Source of the DNA: Rugamonas rubra
GTDB lineage: Bacteria > Pseudomonadota > Gammaproteobacteria > Burkholderiales > Burkholderiaceae_D
Assembly (NCBI RefSeq): GCF_900114705.1
Contig: NZ_FOTW01000012.1
Span: 1-64,000 of the forward strand
DNA: 64,000 nt
Direction of reading: 5' to 3'
The position numbers and the translations under genes were made by a program. The notes beneath the pieces are model-generated. The model was not told the origin of the DNA. It did not search any database and was given only the letters and a program-made list of their open reading frames with translations. This document shows, one piece after another, positions 26,806 to 36,377 of this stretch (positions are counted from its first letter, which is position 1; every line of letters begins with the position of its first letter).

Positions 26806-27855
26806 ATGGACCCACGTTTTCAACCCTACACCCGGCTCGCCGCCACCGTTCTGCTGGTGATCGGCTGCCTGATCGTTCTGCGTCCCTTCCTGCCGGCGAT
26901 CCTGTTCGCCGCCGCCATCACCATCTCCAGCTGGCCCTTGTACCTGATGCTGCTGCAGCGCCTGCGCCGCCGCCGCACCCTGGCCGCCGCCTTGATGAGC
27001 TGCTCGCTGACCCTGCTCATCATCCTGCCGCTGGCCCTGGTCACCTACAACATCGCCGACAACGCCAGCGGCTTCTACGACCAGATCCGCGCCGGCATCG
27101 ACGCCGGCACCATCGCGCCGCCGGCCTGGCTGAAGGACCTGCCGCTGGTCGGCGAGGCGGCCGACGCCTACCTGCGCCAGCTGCTCGGCAGCCGCGACGA
27201 GCTGATGGCCGTGGCCAGGCGCCTGCTCGAGCCGGCCCGCCACTTCCTGCTCGGCGGCGGCCTGGTGCTGGGTAGCGGCGTGGCCCAGGTCAGCCTGGCG
27301 GTGTTCGTCAGCTTCTTCCTCTACCGCGACGGCGAGGGCATGCTGGCGGCGCTGGCGCGCGGCATGGACCAGCTGCTCGGCGAGCGCCGCGCCGAGCTGG
27401 TCGACACCGTCAGCCGCACCGTGCGCGGCGTCATGTACGGCCTGCTCGGCACCGCGCTGGCGCAGGCCGGCGTGGCCGCGCTCGGCTTCGCCATCGCCGG
27501 CGTGCCGGCCGTGGCGCTGCTGTCGGTGGCCACCTTCCTGTTCTCGCTGATCCCGGTCGGCCCGCCGCTGATCTGGGGCGGCGCGGCGATCTGGCTGTTC
27601 AACGAGGGGCGCACCGGCTGGGGCATCTTCATGCTGGTGTGGGGGATGTTCCTGATCAGCGCGGTCGACAACGTGGTCAAGCCGATGCTGATCAGCCGTG
27701 GCAGCAGCCTGCCCTTCATCCTGGTGCTGCTCGGCGTGATGGGCGGCGTGCTGGCCTTCGGCTTTGTCGGCCTGTTCATCGGCCCGACCCTGCTGGCGGT
27801 GGCGCTGGGCCTGCTGCGCAACTGGACCGGCGCGGGCGACGCCGCCGCCGACTAG
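26806..27855 (+). CDS. AI-2E family transporter (YdiK-like permease)
   Basis: 349 residues, about 8 membrane helices. The N-terminal pair of helices (RPFLPAILFAAAITISSWPL), the helical ectodomain (about 95-150) and the C-terminal set with SLIPVGPPLIWGGAAIWL and PMLISRGSSLPFILVLLGVMGG fit the AI-2E/DUF20 transporter family. Members export autoinducer-2, act as Na+/H+ antiporters or are uncharacterised; the substrate cannot be told from the sequence. GGAG lies a few bases before the ATG. Its 3' end overlaps the next convergent gene by 4 bases. Confidence 0.88.
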   Translation: MDPRFQPYTRLAATVLLVIGCLIVLRPFLPAILFAAAITISSWPLYLMLLQRLRRRRTLAAALMSCSLTLLIILPLALVTYNIADNASGFYDQIRAGIDAGTIAPPAWLKDLPLVGEAADAYLRQLLGSRDELMAVARRLLEPARHFLLGGGLVLGSGVAQVSLAVFVSFFLYRDGEGMLAALARGMDQLLGERRAELVDTVSRTVRGVMYGLLGTALAQAGVAALGFAIAGVPAVALLSVATFLFSLIPVGPPLIWGGAAIWLFNEGRTGWGIFMLVWGMFLISAVDNVVKPMLISRGSSLPFILVLLGVMGGVLAFGFVGLFIGPTLLAVALGLLRNWTGAGDAAAD

Positions 27856-28658
27856 AAGTTGAACATGCCGGCGGCCAGCTCGGCGCCGACGTGGCGGCTG
27901 TAGATGGCGCGCAGCGTGCCGTCCTCGCGCATGGCGTGGATGGCCTGGGCGAACTGCTCGGCGGTGGCCTCGGGGATCAATTGGCGCGACAGCACCAGGC
28001 CGCCGACGATGACGTCCTTCGGCGCCCAGTCGAGGATCCTGACGCCGTCGGCCAGGTCGCGTTGGCGCGACAGCGGCGCCAGGCTGGTGTTCAGCGCCAG
28101 CACCGCCTGCACCCGGCCCAGTTTGAACAGGCGGATCAGCGAGCCGTAGTCGGCCGTCTCGTAGACACGGCCCTCCTTGCGCAGCTGGGCCAGCCAGGCG
28201 TCGTAGGTGGGGCCGTGCTTGAAGCTCTTGATGACGGCCACCTTGTAGCCGGGTTCGGCGAGAAAGCTGGCCAGGTCGTGCACGGCCGGCTTGCTGTTTT
28301 TTTGCAACAGAACGTAGTTGCGCGAGGTGAAATAGGGCAGGAAGCGGGCGAACTGCAGGCGCTCCGGCGTGGCGATGCCGGACACCGACATCGGCAGCGT
28401 GCCGCCCTTCAGGTTGGTCCAGATGCGCACGCGCGAGTCGACCGAGGCGTGGAAGCGGCAGCCCAGCCGCTTGCCCAGCTCGTCGACGATGTCCTTGTCG
28501 ATGCCGGCCCACTGGCCGTTGCCGTCGCGGTAGTACAGCGCGCCGTGCTCGTAGAAGGCCACCGCGATGTCGCCGCAGTCGAAGGCGGGCAGCGGCGCGG
28601 CCCGTGGCGCGCCGACGCAGCAGAGCAGGGCGCCGGCCAGAAAATGTCGCTTCAGCAC
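27852..28658 (-). CDS. Periplasmic substrate-binding protein, family 3-like
   Basis: 268 residues from the GTG at 28658, chosen because GGGAG stands seven bases upstream and the product then begins with a good signal peptide (LKRHFLAGALLCCVGAPRAA). A longer TTG frame to 28694 would overlap the CNNM gene. Solute-binding family 3 features: VAFYEHGALYYRDGNGQW and DKDIVDELGKRL at the N-terminal lobe, and a C-terminal MREDGTLRAIYSRHVG. It resembles the binding protein at 8699-9493 in general type only. No ABC transporter genes are adjacent; ligand unknown. Confidence 0.8.
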   Translation of the reverse strand: MLKRHFLAGALLCCVGAPRAAPLPAFDCGDIAVAFYEHGALYYRDGNGQWAGIDKDIVDELGKRLGCRFHASVDSRVRIWTNLKGGTLPMSVSGIATPERLQFARFLPYFTSRNYVLLQKNSKPAVHDLASFLAEPGYKVAVIKSFKHGPTYDAWLAQLRKEGRVYETADYGSLIRLFKLGRVQAVLALNTSLAPLSRQRDLADGVRILDWAPKDVIVGGLVLSRQLIPEATAEQFAQAIHAMREDGTLRAIYSRHVGAELAAGMFNF

Positions 28659-28690
28659 CGCGAATCTCCCGAAAAGGCCCCGAGCGGGGC

Positions 28691-30031
28691 TCAATCCTGT
28701 TCGTCCGATTCCGTGCCGCGTTCGCTCTTCGGAATCACCTTGACCAGCAAAATGCGCGGCCCGTTCATCTTTTTGGCAACGATGTCGAAACTATTAAAGC
28801 TGATGCGCTGGCCCTGCTTGGGGATGTCGCCCAGTTTCAGCATGATCAGTCCGCCCACCGATTCTACATCCTCCAGGCCCAGTTCCTCGTTTTCGATGTC
28901 GATGCCGAGCCGGCGTTCGAGCGAGAAGATGGGCAGGCTGGCCTTGCCGACCAGGGTGCCGTCGGGTTGCTTGAGCCAGTCGTTCTCGTTGAGGCGGAAC
29001 TCGTCGTGGATCTCGCCGACCATGGCGCCGAGCAGGTTGTCGAGGGTGATGAAGCCGACCGGCCGCTTGCCCTTTTCGCCGATCAGGGCGAAGTGCGGCG
29101 CGCCGTCGCGGAAGCGGCGGAACAACTCCAGCGCCGGGGTGCGCGCCGAGATCGTCTCCACAGGGCGCAGCAGCGGCGCCAGCGAGGTGATCGGCTTGCC
29201 GTGCTGCTGGGCGAAGAACAGGTCCTTCAGGTGGATCACGCCGAGCACGTGCTCGCCGTCGGCGTCGTAGTAGGGATAGCGGCTGAAGCGGTTGCGCAGC
29301 ATGGTTTGCAGGTTGTCGTCGAGCGGCAGGTCGGCGCGCAGCGCGATCACCTCGTGGATCGGGCGCATCAGGTCGGACACGGCCAGGTCGGAGAAGTCGA
29401 GCGAGTGGGCCAGGATGTTGCGCTCGTCCTTGTTGAACTTCTCGCCCGGCTGGCTGGTGCGCAGGATCAGTTTGAGCTCGTCGACCGAGTAGTGCGAGTC
29501 GTGGCCGCCCTTGCCGGCCAGGCCGGCCAGGCCCAGCACCAGGTTGGCGCTGGCGTTGAGCACCCAGATGGCCGGGTACATGGCCCAGTAGAAGGCGTAC
29601 AGCGGCAGCGCGCTCCACAGGCCGACCGCCTCGGGCAGGCGGATCGCCAGCGACTTGGGCGCCAGTTCGCCGACCACGATGTGCAGGAAGGAGATGATGC
29701 TGAAGGCGAAGGCGAAGGCGATGCCGTGGATCAGCTCGGGCGAATCGACGCCGAGCGCGTGCAGCAGCGGCTCGAGCAGGCCGGCGAAGGCCGGCTCGCC
29801 GATCCAGCCCAGGCCCAGCGAGGCCAGCGTGATGCCCAGCTGGCAGGCCGACAGATAGGTGTCGAGCTGGCCGTGGACGGTGGCCAGGATGCGCCCGCGC
29901 AGGCCCTGGGTCTTGGCGATGGCGCGGATGCGGGTGCGCCTGAGGGTGACGATGCCGAATTCGGCGGCGACGAAGAAACCGTTGAGCGCGACCAGGAACA
30001 GGGCGAGCAGGACAAGCAAAAGGTTATGCAT
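28691..30031 (-). CDS. CNNM/CorC-HlyC family membrane protein (DUF21-CBS-CorC)
   Basis: 446 residues. An N-terminal DUF21 membrane domain (about 1-195, with GFFVAAEFGIVTLRRTRI and VGELAPKSLAIRLPE), two CBS domains (about 210-335, with DLMRPIHEVIALRAD) and a C-terminal CorC/HlyC domain (about 350-435) match the YtfL/YhdP-type hemolysin family now known as CNNM. Family members regulate or transport Mg2+ or polyamines; the specificity here is unknown. It overlaps nothing convincing and is separated from the glycan locus by 104 bases. Confidence 0.92.
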   Translation of the reverse strand: MHNLLLVLLALFLVALNGFFVAAEFGIVTLRRTRIRAIAKTQGLRGRILATVHGQLDTYLSACQLGITLASLGLGWIGEPAFAGLLEPLLHALGVDSPELIHGIAFAFAFSIISFLHIVVGELAPKSLAIRLPEAVGLWSALPLYAFYWAMYPAIWVLNASANLVLGLAGLAGKGGHDSHYSVDELKLILRTSQPGEKFNKDERNILAHSLDFSDLAVSDLMRPIHEVIALRADLPLDDNLQTMLRNRFSRYPYYDADGEHVLGVIHLKDLFFAQQHGKPITSLAPLLRPVETISARTPALELFRRFRDGAPHFALIGEKGKRPVGFITLDNLLGAMVGEIHDEFRLNENDWLKQPDGTLVGKASLPIFSLERRLGIDIENEELGLEDVESVGGLIMLKLGDIPKQGQRISFNSFDIVAKKMNGPRILLVKVIPKSERGTESDEQD

Positions 30032-30094
30032 AGCGGCGCACTTGGGCGGCTGTTAAAACATGCATCTTAAACGACCTTGCCGACTAGGGGGGGA

Positions 30095-30133
30095 AACCGG
30101 CCGCCCCGCCCGTGCAGATGAGACCGGCCGGTT
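30095..30133 (-). terminator. Hairpin after the leftmost sulfotransferase gene
   Basis: AACCGGCCG (30095-30103) and CGGCCGGTT (30125-30133) form a perfect 9-bp stem with a 21-base loop, immediately after the stop at 30136-30138 when read on the minus strand and followed by TTTCCCC. A plausible but weak terminator for the leftward glycan transcript. Confidence 0.5.
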
Positions 30134-30135
30134 GC

Positions 30136-31665
30136 TCATATGGCGTCGTCGAGCGCGCAATCCTCGGGCGAGTAACTGAGCACCAGGTCGCCGATGCTCA
30201 GCTGGGCCGGCGCCCGCTGCAGGTCGATGGCGCCGCTGTCGTCGCACAGGTAGAGCCTCAGGTAGCTGTCGCGGCCGTCGGTGAGCATGCCCGACAGGGC
30301 GACGCGCAGGTTGCCGTTCGCCAGTTGTTCGATGCGGGCGAACAGGCACTTGACCTGGCCGTGCGTTGCGATCGATTGGATGCGCAGTTGCTGGCAGTCG
30401 ACGACGCTGTTGTAGAAACCGCCGGCGTCGCCGACCTGCAGCATCAGGAAGCGGCTGTGCTCGGCTTCGCGCCGCAGCAGGAAACGCACGGTGGCCAGGG
30501 TCAGCGTGGCGATCGGCAGCTGCACCGTCAGATGCTTGTGGCCGGCGGCGTCGGCCTGCGCCCGCAGGCGCAGCCAGGCGCCGTCGCGCTGCAGGTCGAC
30601 GCCGTCGGCCAACAGCGCCAGGCCGCTGCCTTGCTCCAGGACGGGCAGGGCGGCGGCGCCGTTGCACAGGCTGTCGCGCAGGATGCGGGCGAAGCGCTGC
30701 GCCCGCTCGCCCGGCGGGGGCAGCACGCGCTTGTCGTTGTGCAGCGTGCCCTGGCTGCTCCAGCCGCAGACGCTGGCGGGCAGGGTCGGGGCGAGCGCGG
30801 CCGGCGGCGCCAGGCTGGCCGCCAAGTCCTGCACCTCGCCCAGCAGGTGGCGGGCGATCTGCTGGGCGAACGGCACCGAGTGGACATAGTAGAGGGTGTC
30901 GGGCACGATGTAGCCGACAAATTGCGCGTACAGCTCGCCCAGGCGCTCGAGCAGGGCCTCGGCCTGCTGGGGTTGCCAGCCCATTTCCGCCGCCAGTTGC
31001 CGCGTCAGCGCCGCCCGCACCTCGGCCGGCGGCGCCCGGCCCGCCGCCGCGTCGATCCACGCGGCGTCGGCGCGGCCGTCGATGCCGAGCTTTTGTTGCA
31101 GGCGCTCCCAGGAGGCGATCGACAGCAGTTCCAGCGGCAGCAGGCTGACGCGCTGCAGAATATTGCTCGCCGCGCCGATCTCGACAAAGCTCAACATCCA
31201 GCCCTGCAGCAGGGCGGCCAGCGCCACGCCGGGGAACAGCTTGTGCAGCGACTGCAGCGACGGCAGCGGGGCGCGGAAGGTGAGCACATAGCTGGCGTCG
31301 AGATGGTAGGCCTGGTAGTAGTCCAGCGCCTGCGAGGCGGCGCGCGCACCCAGGCCCGACATGGGGCTGATGGCGATTTTTTCGCCCACCCATTGATAGT
31401 GTTCGCCCAGGCGTTGCAGGATCGCCTCGGGCAGCATGCCGGCGTATTGCGGCGGCAGCCGCGTGCCCTTCGACCTGACCTTCTTGGTGCGTTGGTGGTG
31501 GCCGTTGAAGTCGCTGACGAAATTGCTGTTCCAGTGCGACTCGAACAGGTGGGCCTCGCCCAGCAGCAGCACCTCCTCCGCCGAGTTGAGCAGGCGACCG
31601 AGGATGGTGGTCCCGCTGCGCGCGTGGCCGAGCACGAACAATTTGCGTCCCTTGACAGTGTCCAA
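30136..31665 (-). CDS. Sulfotransferase-like protein with C-terminal beta module
   Basis: 509 residues from a TTG at 31665 with GGGAGG five bases upstream; the larger frame above it runs antisense-like through the next gene. The N-terminal part starts with a PAPS-type loop, VLGHARSGTTILGRLL (about residues 11-26), the 5'-phosphosulfate-binding signature. A mostly helical region follows, then from about residue 395 a beta-rich module (SRFLMLQVGDAGGFYNSVVD, then DSYLRLYLCDDSG) that is shared with the sulfotransferases at 31683 and 55872. Probably transfers sulfate to a glycan using PAPS from the CysC at 42677. Last gene of the leftward block, 17 bases after its neighbour. Confidence 0.8.
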   Translation of the reverse strand: MDTVKGRKLFVLGHARSGTTILGRLLNSAEEVLLLGEAHLFESHWNSNFVSDFNGHHQRTKKVRSKGTRLPPQYAGMLPEAILQRLGEHYQWVGEKIAISPMSGLGARAASQALDYYQAYHLDASYVLTFRAPLPSLQSLHKLFPGVALAALLQGWMLSFVEIGAASNILQRVSLLPLELLSIASWERLQQKLGIDGRADAAWIDAAAGRAPPAEVRAALTRQLAAEMGWQPQQAEALLERLGELYAQFVGYIVPDTLYYVHSVPFAQQIARHLLGEVQDLAASLAPPAALAPTLPASVCGWSSQGTLHNDKRVLPPPGERAQRFARILRDSLCNGAAALPVLEQGSGLALLADGVDLQRDGAWLRLRAQADAAGHKHLTVQLPIATLTLATVRFLLRREAEHSRFLMLQVGDAGGFYNSVVDCQQLRIQSIATHGQVKCLFARIEQLANGNLRVALSGMLTDGRDSYLRLYLCDDSGAIDLQRAPAQLSIGDLVLSYSPEDCALDDAI

Positions 31666-31682
31666 TCCACCCTCCCGTTGAG

Positions 31683-33284
31683 CTACCGTTGGCGACCCGC
31701 CGCGTTCGGGTCGAAGATGCTGGCGATGCCGGCCCCGCTCAGCAGGCTGACCCGGCTGACGGCGAGCGCGACCGGGTGGTCGAAATGCAGTTGGCCGTTC
31801 TCGCCGCACAGGTAAATCCGCGCATAGCAGTCCTTGCCGGGGCCGACGATGCCCGCCAGCGACAGCACCAGCTCGCCGTCCGCGAGCGGGCGGATGGCGC
31901 TGCACACGCCCAGCGACGCGCCGCACGAGGCGCTGTCCGTCACCTGTATGCCGGCGCCGTCGAAATAGCTGTTGAAGAAGCCGGCGTCGTTGCCCATCTG
32001 GAGCATGAAATGCCGCGCCGTCTGGCGCGCCGGCAGCCGCACCTCCAGGGTGGTCAGGCACAGTTCCCCTATGTCGACGGGGAAGGTGATGTGTTTGTGG
32101 GCGGTGTCGGCGCAGGCGCCGGCCAGGTTCAGGCGGGCGCCGTCGAAGCTGGTCCGCACGCCGTCGGCCAGGAAGTGGCGGCCGGCCAAGTCGAAGCGCC
32201 GCACGGCCCCGGCGCCGGCCAGCAGCCGGCCGGCGCACATCTCGGCGAGCTGCCGGCGCGCGGCGTCGGCGTCGTCCGCCGCCGGCGGCGCGCCGGCGTC
32301 GCCGTCCGCCGTCCAGACCAGGCTGCGGCCGGCCGGCGCGGCGGCGCCGTCGCCGGCCGCCTCGAACGGTTCGAGCGGCTCGAACGGTTCGAGCGGGGCG
32401 GCCGGCCCGGCGTGCTCCGGCGCCAGCACGATGCGCTGGAACGCCGCCTCGACCTCGTCGCTCCACAAGCGGCGCCAGTCGCTCAGCTTGCCCGTCCAGG
32501 TCGGCGTGGTGCAGCCGATCGACTGTGCGCGGATCAGCTCGGCCGCCTGCGCGTCCACCGTGGTCCCCAAAAATGCCGCTAGCGCGGCGATGGCGGCGGC
32601 CGCCGCCGGCGCGTCGTCGCCGGTCAGCACGTCGAAATCGACGACGAAGGTGTTCGGCAGCTCTTGCCACGGGCGGATCCGGCGCGCGTGGATGGCGATG
32701 CCCTCGCCGAAGGAGGCCAGGTAGGCCAGCATCTTGTCCGGGCCGTCCGGCAGCGGGCACCAGCGCACGTCCAGCTCGCCGCGAAAGCGCATGCCCCTGG
32801 CGCTCAGGCTGGCGACGAAGCGCATGGCGGAGACGGCGACGTCGCGCAGGTTGCGCTTGGCCAGGACGATCTTGAAATCGGCCAGCGCGGCGGCGTTCTT
32901 GGCGTTGAACGGGACGTGGCCCTGGACGAACTGGCCGGGGCCGACCAGGCGGAAGAGGTCGGCCACGTCGAGCGCGTACTCCTGCCAGTACGGGCGGCCC
33001 TGCTGGTTCAACTTGAGGCAGCGGCGGTCCTGCACCACGTCGTCCTCCACCTTGGGCGAGACATGGATGCCGCCGTAGACCAGGCCGAGGCGCTCCAGCA
33101 GGGTGCTGGTGAAATGGGTGCCGCTGCGCGGCAGGCTGATGACCACGGCCTTGCAGCGGCCGGGGCTGGTCTTGTTCCAGACCAGCAGGTCGTCGTTGCC
33201 GTCGTTGTAAAAAATCGGCAGGCCGGACAGGTTGTGCACCGGCAGGCCGGCCGCCGTGATCCGTTTTAACAGGTCCTCATCCAT
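31683..33284 (-). CDS. Sulfotransferase domain protein with C-terminal beta module
   Basis: 533 residues. 5'-phosphosulfate loop VISLPRSGTHFTSTLL (about residues 48-63) and 3'-phosphate site LAKRNLRDVAVSAMRF (about 141-156) are both visible, so the PAPS pocket looks complete. After a low-complexity linker (about 295-345, including a repeated LEPFEP coded by two identical 18-base units at 32361-32396) comes the beta module (about 390-505; ARHFMLQMGNDAGFFNSYFD and DCYARIYLCGENGQL). It is clearly paralogous to 55872-57350 (same PRSGTH loop and VVQDRR/IVQDRR). It follows the large glycosyltransferase gene by 39 bases. Confidence 0.88.
   Translation of the reverse strand: MDEDLLKRITAAGLPVHNLSGLPIFYNDGNDDLLVWNKTSPGRCKAVVISLPRSGTHFTSTLLERLGLVYGGIHVSPKVEDDVVQDRRCLKLNQQGRPYWQEYALDVADLFRLVGPGQFVQGHVPFNAKNAAALADFKIVLAKRNLRDVAVSAMRFVASLSARGMRFRGELDVRWCPLPDGPDKMLAYLASFGEGIAIHARRIRPWQELPNTFVVDFDVLTGDDAPAAAAAIAALAAFLGTTVDAQAAELIRAQSIGCTTPTWTGKLSDWRRLWSDEVEAAFQRIVLAPEHAGPAAPLEPFEPLEPFEAAGDGAAAPAGRSLVWTADGDAGAPPAADDADAARRQLAEMCAGRLLAGAGAVRRFDLAGRHFLADGVRTSFDGARLNLAGACADTAHKHITFPVDIGELCLTTLEVRLPARQTARHFMLQMGNDAGFFNSYFDGAGIQVTDSASCGASLGVCSAIRPLADGELVLSLAGIVGPGKDCYARIYLCGENGQLHFDHPVALAVSRVSLLSGAGIASIFDPNAAGRQR
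32361..32396. repeat. 18-base unit in perfect tandem duplicate within a sulfotransferase linker
   Basis: CTCGAACGGTTCGAGCGG occurs at 32361-32378 and again at 32379-32396. In the minus-strand protein it encodes a repeated Leu-Glu-Pro-Phe-Glu-Pro linker, so copy-number change keeps the frame. Confidence 0.9.
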
Positions 33285-33323
33285 TCGTCGTCATCTCCGG
33301 CGTTCCATTTGGGCGGCGGCGCA

Positions 33324-36287
33324 TCAATCCGCCCGCGCCTGCGACGGCCACAGCGTGTGGTGCTGGTGCCAGCGGTTGTCGTTGTTGATCCAATACTGGG
33401 CCGGCAGGCCGAAGAACTGGTGCGAGCGTTGCGCCGCGTCGATCCAGTACCAGACGCGCTCGAGCGCGCCGGCCTGGCCGTAGACTTTTTCCAGCCCCTC
33501 GCTGCCGCCCAGGGCCACCAGCTCGTCGACGCGGCGGTAGGCCAGGCGCAGGTTGTCCAGGCCGGCGCTGAACTGCTCGATGCGCGCGTATTCCGCCGGA
33601 AAACCCAGGCGCAGGTAGTCGGCCAGGACCGAGGCCAGCTCGACGTCGCTGCACTGTTTGTCCATATACGATTTTTGGTAATGCAGCGCGCGGCGGAACA
33701 GGGCGGCGGCCACCCGCGGGCCGCGCCGTTCGAGTCCGTAGCGCATGCCGCCCGGGGTGCGGAACAGATACCAGGCGCGCAGGTCCTCCAGCTCCACCAG
33801 CGGGCTTTGCGTGGTGCGCGCCTCGGGATAGTTGAGGAAGACGCCGAGGGTCTCGGGCAGGCTGACCACCTTGATCGAGGGCAGCACGCGGTTCTTGAAC
33901 TCGGTGTCGCCGGCGCCGCGGAACTGCGTGTCGTAGTAGCCGTGGCGCTGGTGTATCGATTTGCGGTACAGCGCGCCGACGTAGCTGATGTAGCAGCAAT
34001 CCAGATAGTGGTCCTCCTGCATGCGGAAGGAGCGGTCGTAGGCCATCACGTCGCGCTGGTAGCGGCCGTCCTGGTCGACCTCGGTGACCACCGCGCTGCC
34101 CTGCACCCAGTCGACCTCGGCGTGCTCGTCGAGATAGTCGGCCAGGATGGCCAGCGCGTCGGGGCGCAGGCCCTCGTCGAGCCCGAGGAAGGCCAGGTAG
34201 GCGCCGCAGGCCAGGTCGATGCCCCGGTTCCAGGCGGTCTGTATCGACTCGCGCTGCGGCGTGCGCACGTACAGCGAGCGCAGGCCGCGCTCGGCCGCCC
34301 GGCGCAGGCGCGCCGGCAGCACGGTGTCGGTGGCGTCGGGCGAATGGCTGTCGATGAAGACCACCTCGGTGAGCGCCTTGCTGGCGGCGGTGAAGCGCTC
34401 GAGGCCGGCGACGAAGGCGTCGGCCTTGTCGGCGCCGTTGTAGACCGAGACGATCAGCGTCACCCTGGCGCCGGCCGGCTCGCCGCCGCGCAGGTCGAGG
34501 CGCTGCTCGAAGGCGAGCGGCGGCGTTTGGTAGCTGGCGGCGGCGCGCGCCGACAGGTAGTCGTAGATGGCCTGTTGGTCGCCGCGCGCCATCAGGCGCA
34601 CGCAGTTCGCCTCCTCCGGCAGGCGCTGGCGCTCGAGGATGTCGGCGATCTCCTCGCACCGCGCCGGGTCGTGGCGGCCGCTCAGGCGCGCCACGCGCAG
34701 TTGATACACGGCGTACAGCAGCTCGTTGCCGCGGCGTTTCTCCCAGCCGGCGAGCAGGCTGTACAGCGGCACCCGGCTGCCGCCGTGGACCATGCCGGAC
34801 AGGAAGGGCAGGTCCGCCTCGACGGCGTCCAGCGCGCCCGGCGCGGCGGCGCCGTGGCGGCACAGCGCGGCCAGGTCGCCGACCCGGCAGGCGGCGTCGA
34901 ACTGCTCGGCGGCGTAGGCGGGCTGGATGGGAACGCTCTGCTTGCCATGGAAGAAGGCGCGGTAGCGCTCCATGGTGTCCTGCGCCAGTTGTTGGCGGAT
35001 GCGGCCGATGCCGCGCTCGACCTTGGCGCGGAACGGCGCGAACAGGGCGTCGGCCCGCTGCCGCGCGGCCGGCTCGGCGCTGGCGCTGTGGCGGTACACG
35101 TCGGCCAGCGCCATGCCGCTGCCGCGGCCGGGCGGACAGCCGTCCAGATACTGGCGCAAGGCGGCCCGGTGGCGCTCGTAGTTGGCCAGCAGGTCCTCGA
35201 TCTGCGCGTACTGCGCCAGCATGTCCCGCGGATCGATGCGCACGAACGGCAGGCCGGGATAGACCTCGTCGAGGTAGTCGCAGACGCCGCAGGCGGTGCT
35301 GACCACGGCGGGGCAGCCGGCCAGCAGCGCCTCCAGCACCACCAGGTTGAAGGTGTCGTAGCGCGACGGCGCCACCAGCACCATGCGCTCCGTGCCGAGC
35401 CAGCGTTGCATCTCGCCGGGGGCGACGCTGTGCCGCGTCAGCGTCAGCTTGCGGTGCGCCGCCAGCGTGTTGAGGATGTCGGCCGAATCGTGGCCGTTGA
35501 TCGACACGGCGGGGCCGACCAGGCGTATCCTGCCGTAGGCCTCCCTGGGCAGCTGCGAGCACAGCACCACGAACAAGTCCGGCCCCTTGAATTTTTCCTG
35601 CCGGCCGACAAAGCACAGGTCGGGCGGCGGCGGCGGCGTTGCCGCGCCCGCGTCCGCGCCGGCCGCGCCCGGCCACGGCCGGCGCCCGGCCCGGCGCGCC
35701 GGTTGCGGATCGACCAGCAGGGCGGGCAGGCGCAGGCGCTCCGACCAGGCGGCCGTGTAGCGCCGGCTGATGCCGTAGCGCAGGTCGGCGTAGCGGTACA
35801 GCAGGTCCTCGAACTCCTGCAGGATTTCATGGCCGCCGAGCCGGCCGTCCCAGTTGTCCAGCAGCGCGCCGGAGAGCACGCCGTGCATCGACAGCGAGAC
35901 CTTGCCGATGCCGACGTGGTGGAACTGCATGCAGGCGTGCAGAAACACGGCGCAGGGGAGGTAGTCGGGAATGTCCAGCACGTCGAAGGACAGCGAGGCC
36001 ACCGACGCCGCCATGTCGAGCAGGTAGCAGATGTCGTAGGACTTGCTGTCGACGATGGTGGCCGCTTGCTCGCCCGGCACGCCGGGCGAAAACTGCTCGA
36101 TGTTGCGGCGGTAGACGTCGGTCATCGGCACGGGGAAGGCGTTGGCCGGGATGGCGGCGTGGTCGACCTCGCCGGAGGCGAAGTAGTGGAACTCGATGTC
36201 GGGATGGGCGCGGATCAAATCGCTGAAGAAGCGCTGGCCGCCGCCGATGGTGGAAAAAATATTCGTCTCCGCTACCAGTATTCTCAT
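33324..36287 (-). CDS. Two-domain glycosyltransferase (GT4-like plus GT2-like)
   Basis: 987 residues. The first part is GT-B/GT4-like: DLCFVGRQEKFKGPDLF (about 223-239) and PSRYDTFNLVVLEALLAGCP (about 307-326) carry the donor-binding Glu region. After a helical spacer (about 400-600) a GT2 domain begins at VTLIVSVYNGADKADAF (about 609-625) with VFIDSHSPDATD and GLDEGLRPDAL as the nucleotide-binding elements, and GAGDTEFKNRVLP near 791-803. It has a close paralogue in 51301-55875, which carries a further C-terminal extension. Cytoplasmic, no signal peptide or membrane helix. Likely adds two different sugars to the glycan; specificity unknown. GGAG precedes the ATG. Confidence 0.87.
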   Translation of the reverse strand: MRILVAETNIFSTIGGGQRFFSDLIRAHPDIEFHYFASGEVDHAAIPANAFPVPMTDVYRRNIEQFSPGVPGEQAATIVDSKSYDICYLLDMAASVASLSFDVLDIPDYLPCAVFLHACMQFHHVGIGKVSLSMHGVLSGALLDNWDGRLGGHEILQEFEDLLYRYADLRYGISRRYTAAWSERLRLPALLVDPQPARRAGRRPWPGAAGADAGAATPPPPPDLCFVGRQEKFKGPDLFVVLCSQLPREAYGRIRLVGPAVSINGHDSADILNTLAAHRKLTLTRHSVAPGEMQRWLGTERMVLVAPSRYDTFNLVVLEALLAGCPAVVSTACGVCDYLDEVYPGLPFVRIDPRDMLAQYAQIEDLLANYERHRAALRQYLDGCPPGRGSGMALADVYRHSASAEPAARQRADALFAPFRAKVERGIGRIRQQLAQDTMERYRAFFHGKQSVPIQPAYAAEQFDAACRVGDLAALCRHGAAAPGALDAVEADLPFLSGMVHGGSRVPLYSLLAGWEKRRGNELLYAVYQLRVARLSGRHDPARCEEIADILERQRLPEEANCVRLMARGDQQAIYDYLSARAAASYQTPPLAFEQRLDLRGGEPAGARVTLIVSVYNGADKADAFVAGLERFTAASKALTEVVFIDSHSPDATDTVLPARLRRAAERGLRSLYVRTPQRESIQTAWNRGIDLACGAYLAFLGLDEGLRPDALAILADYLDEHAEVDWVQGSAVVTEVDQDGRYQRDVMAYDRSFRMQEDHYLDCCYISYVGALYRKSIHQRHGYYDTQFRGAGDTEFKNRVLPSIKVVSLPETLGVFLNYPEARTTQSPLVELEDLRAWYLFRTPGGMRYGLERRGPRVAAALFRRALHYQKSYMDKQCSDVELASVLADYLRLGFPAEYARIEQFSAGLDNLRLAYRRVDELVALGGSEGLEKVYGQAGALERVWYWIDAAQRSHQFFGLPAQYWINNDNRWHQHHTLWPSQARAD

Positions 36288-36343
36288 CGCTCCAACCTCT
36301 TTCTATGTGCGCGCTGCGAACCGAACCCGATTGTAGTACCAAA

Positions 36344-36375
36344 GCGGCGCGGCGGGCGCGCCGGCGCCGCGCCGC
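36344..36375 (-). terminator. Hairpin between the nucleotidyltransferase and glycosyltransferase genes
   Basis: GCGGCGCGGCG (36344-36354) and CGCCGCGCCGC (36365-36375): a perfect 11-bp stem with a 10-base loop, directly downstream of the nucleotidyltransferase stop on the minus strand and followed by TTTGG. A terminator or attenuator that would separate the five coupled genes upstream from the glycosyltransferase and sulfotransferases downstream. Confidence 0.6.
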
Positions 36376-36377
36376 GT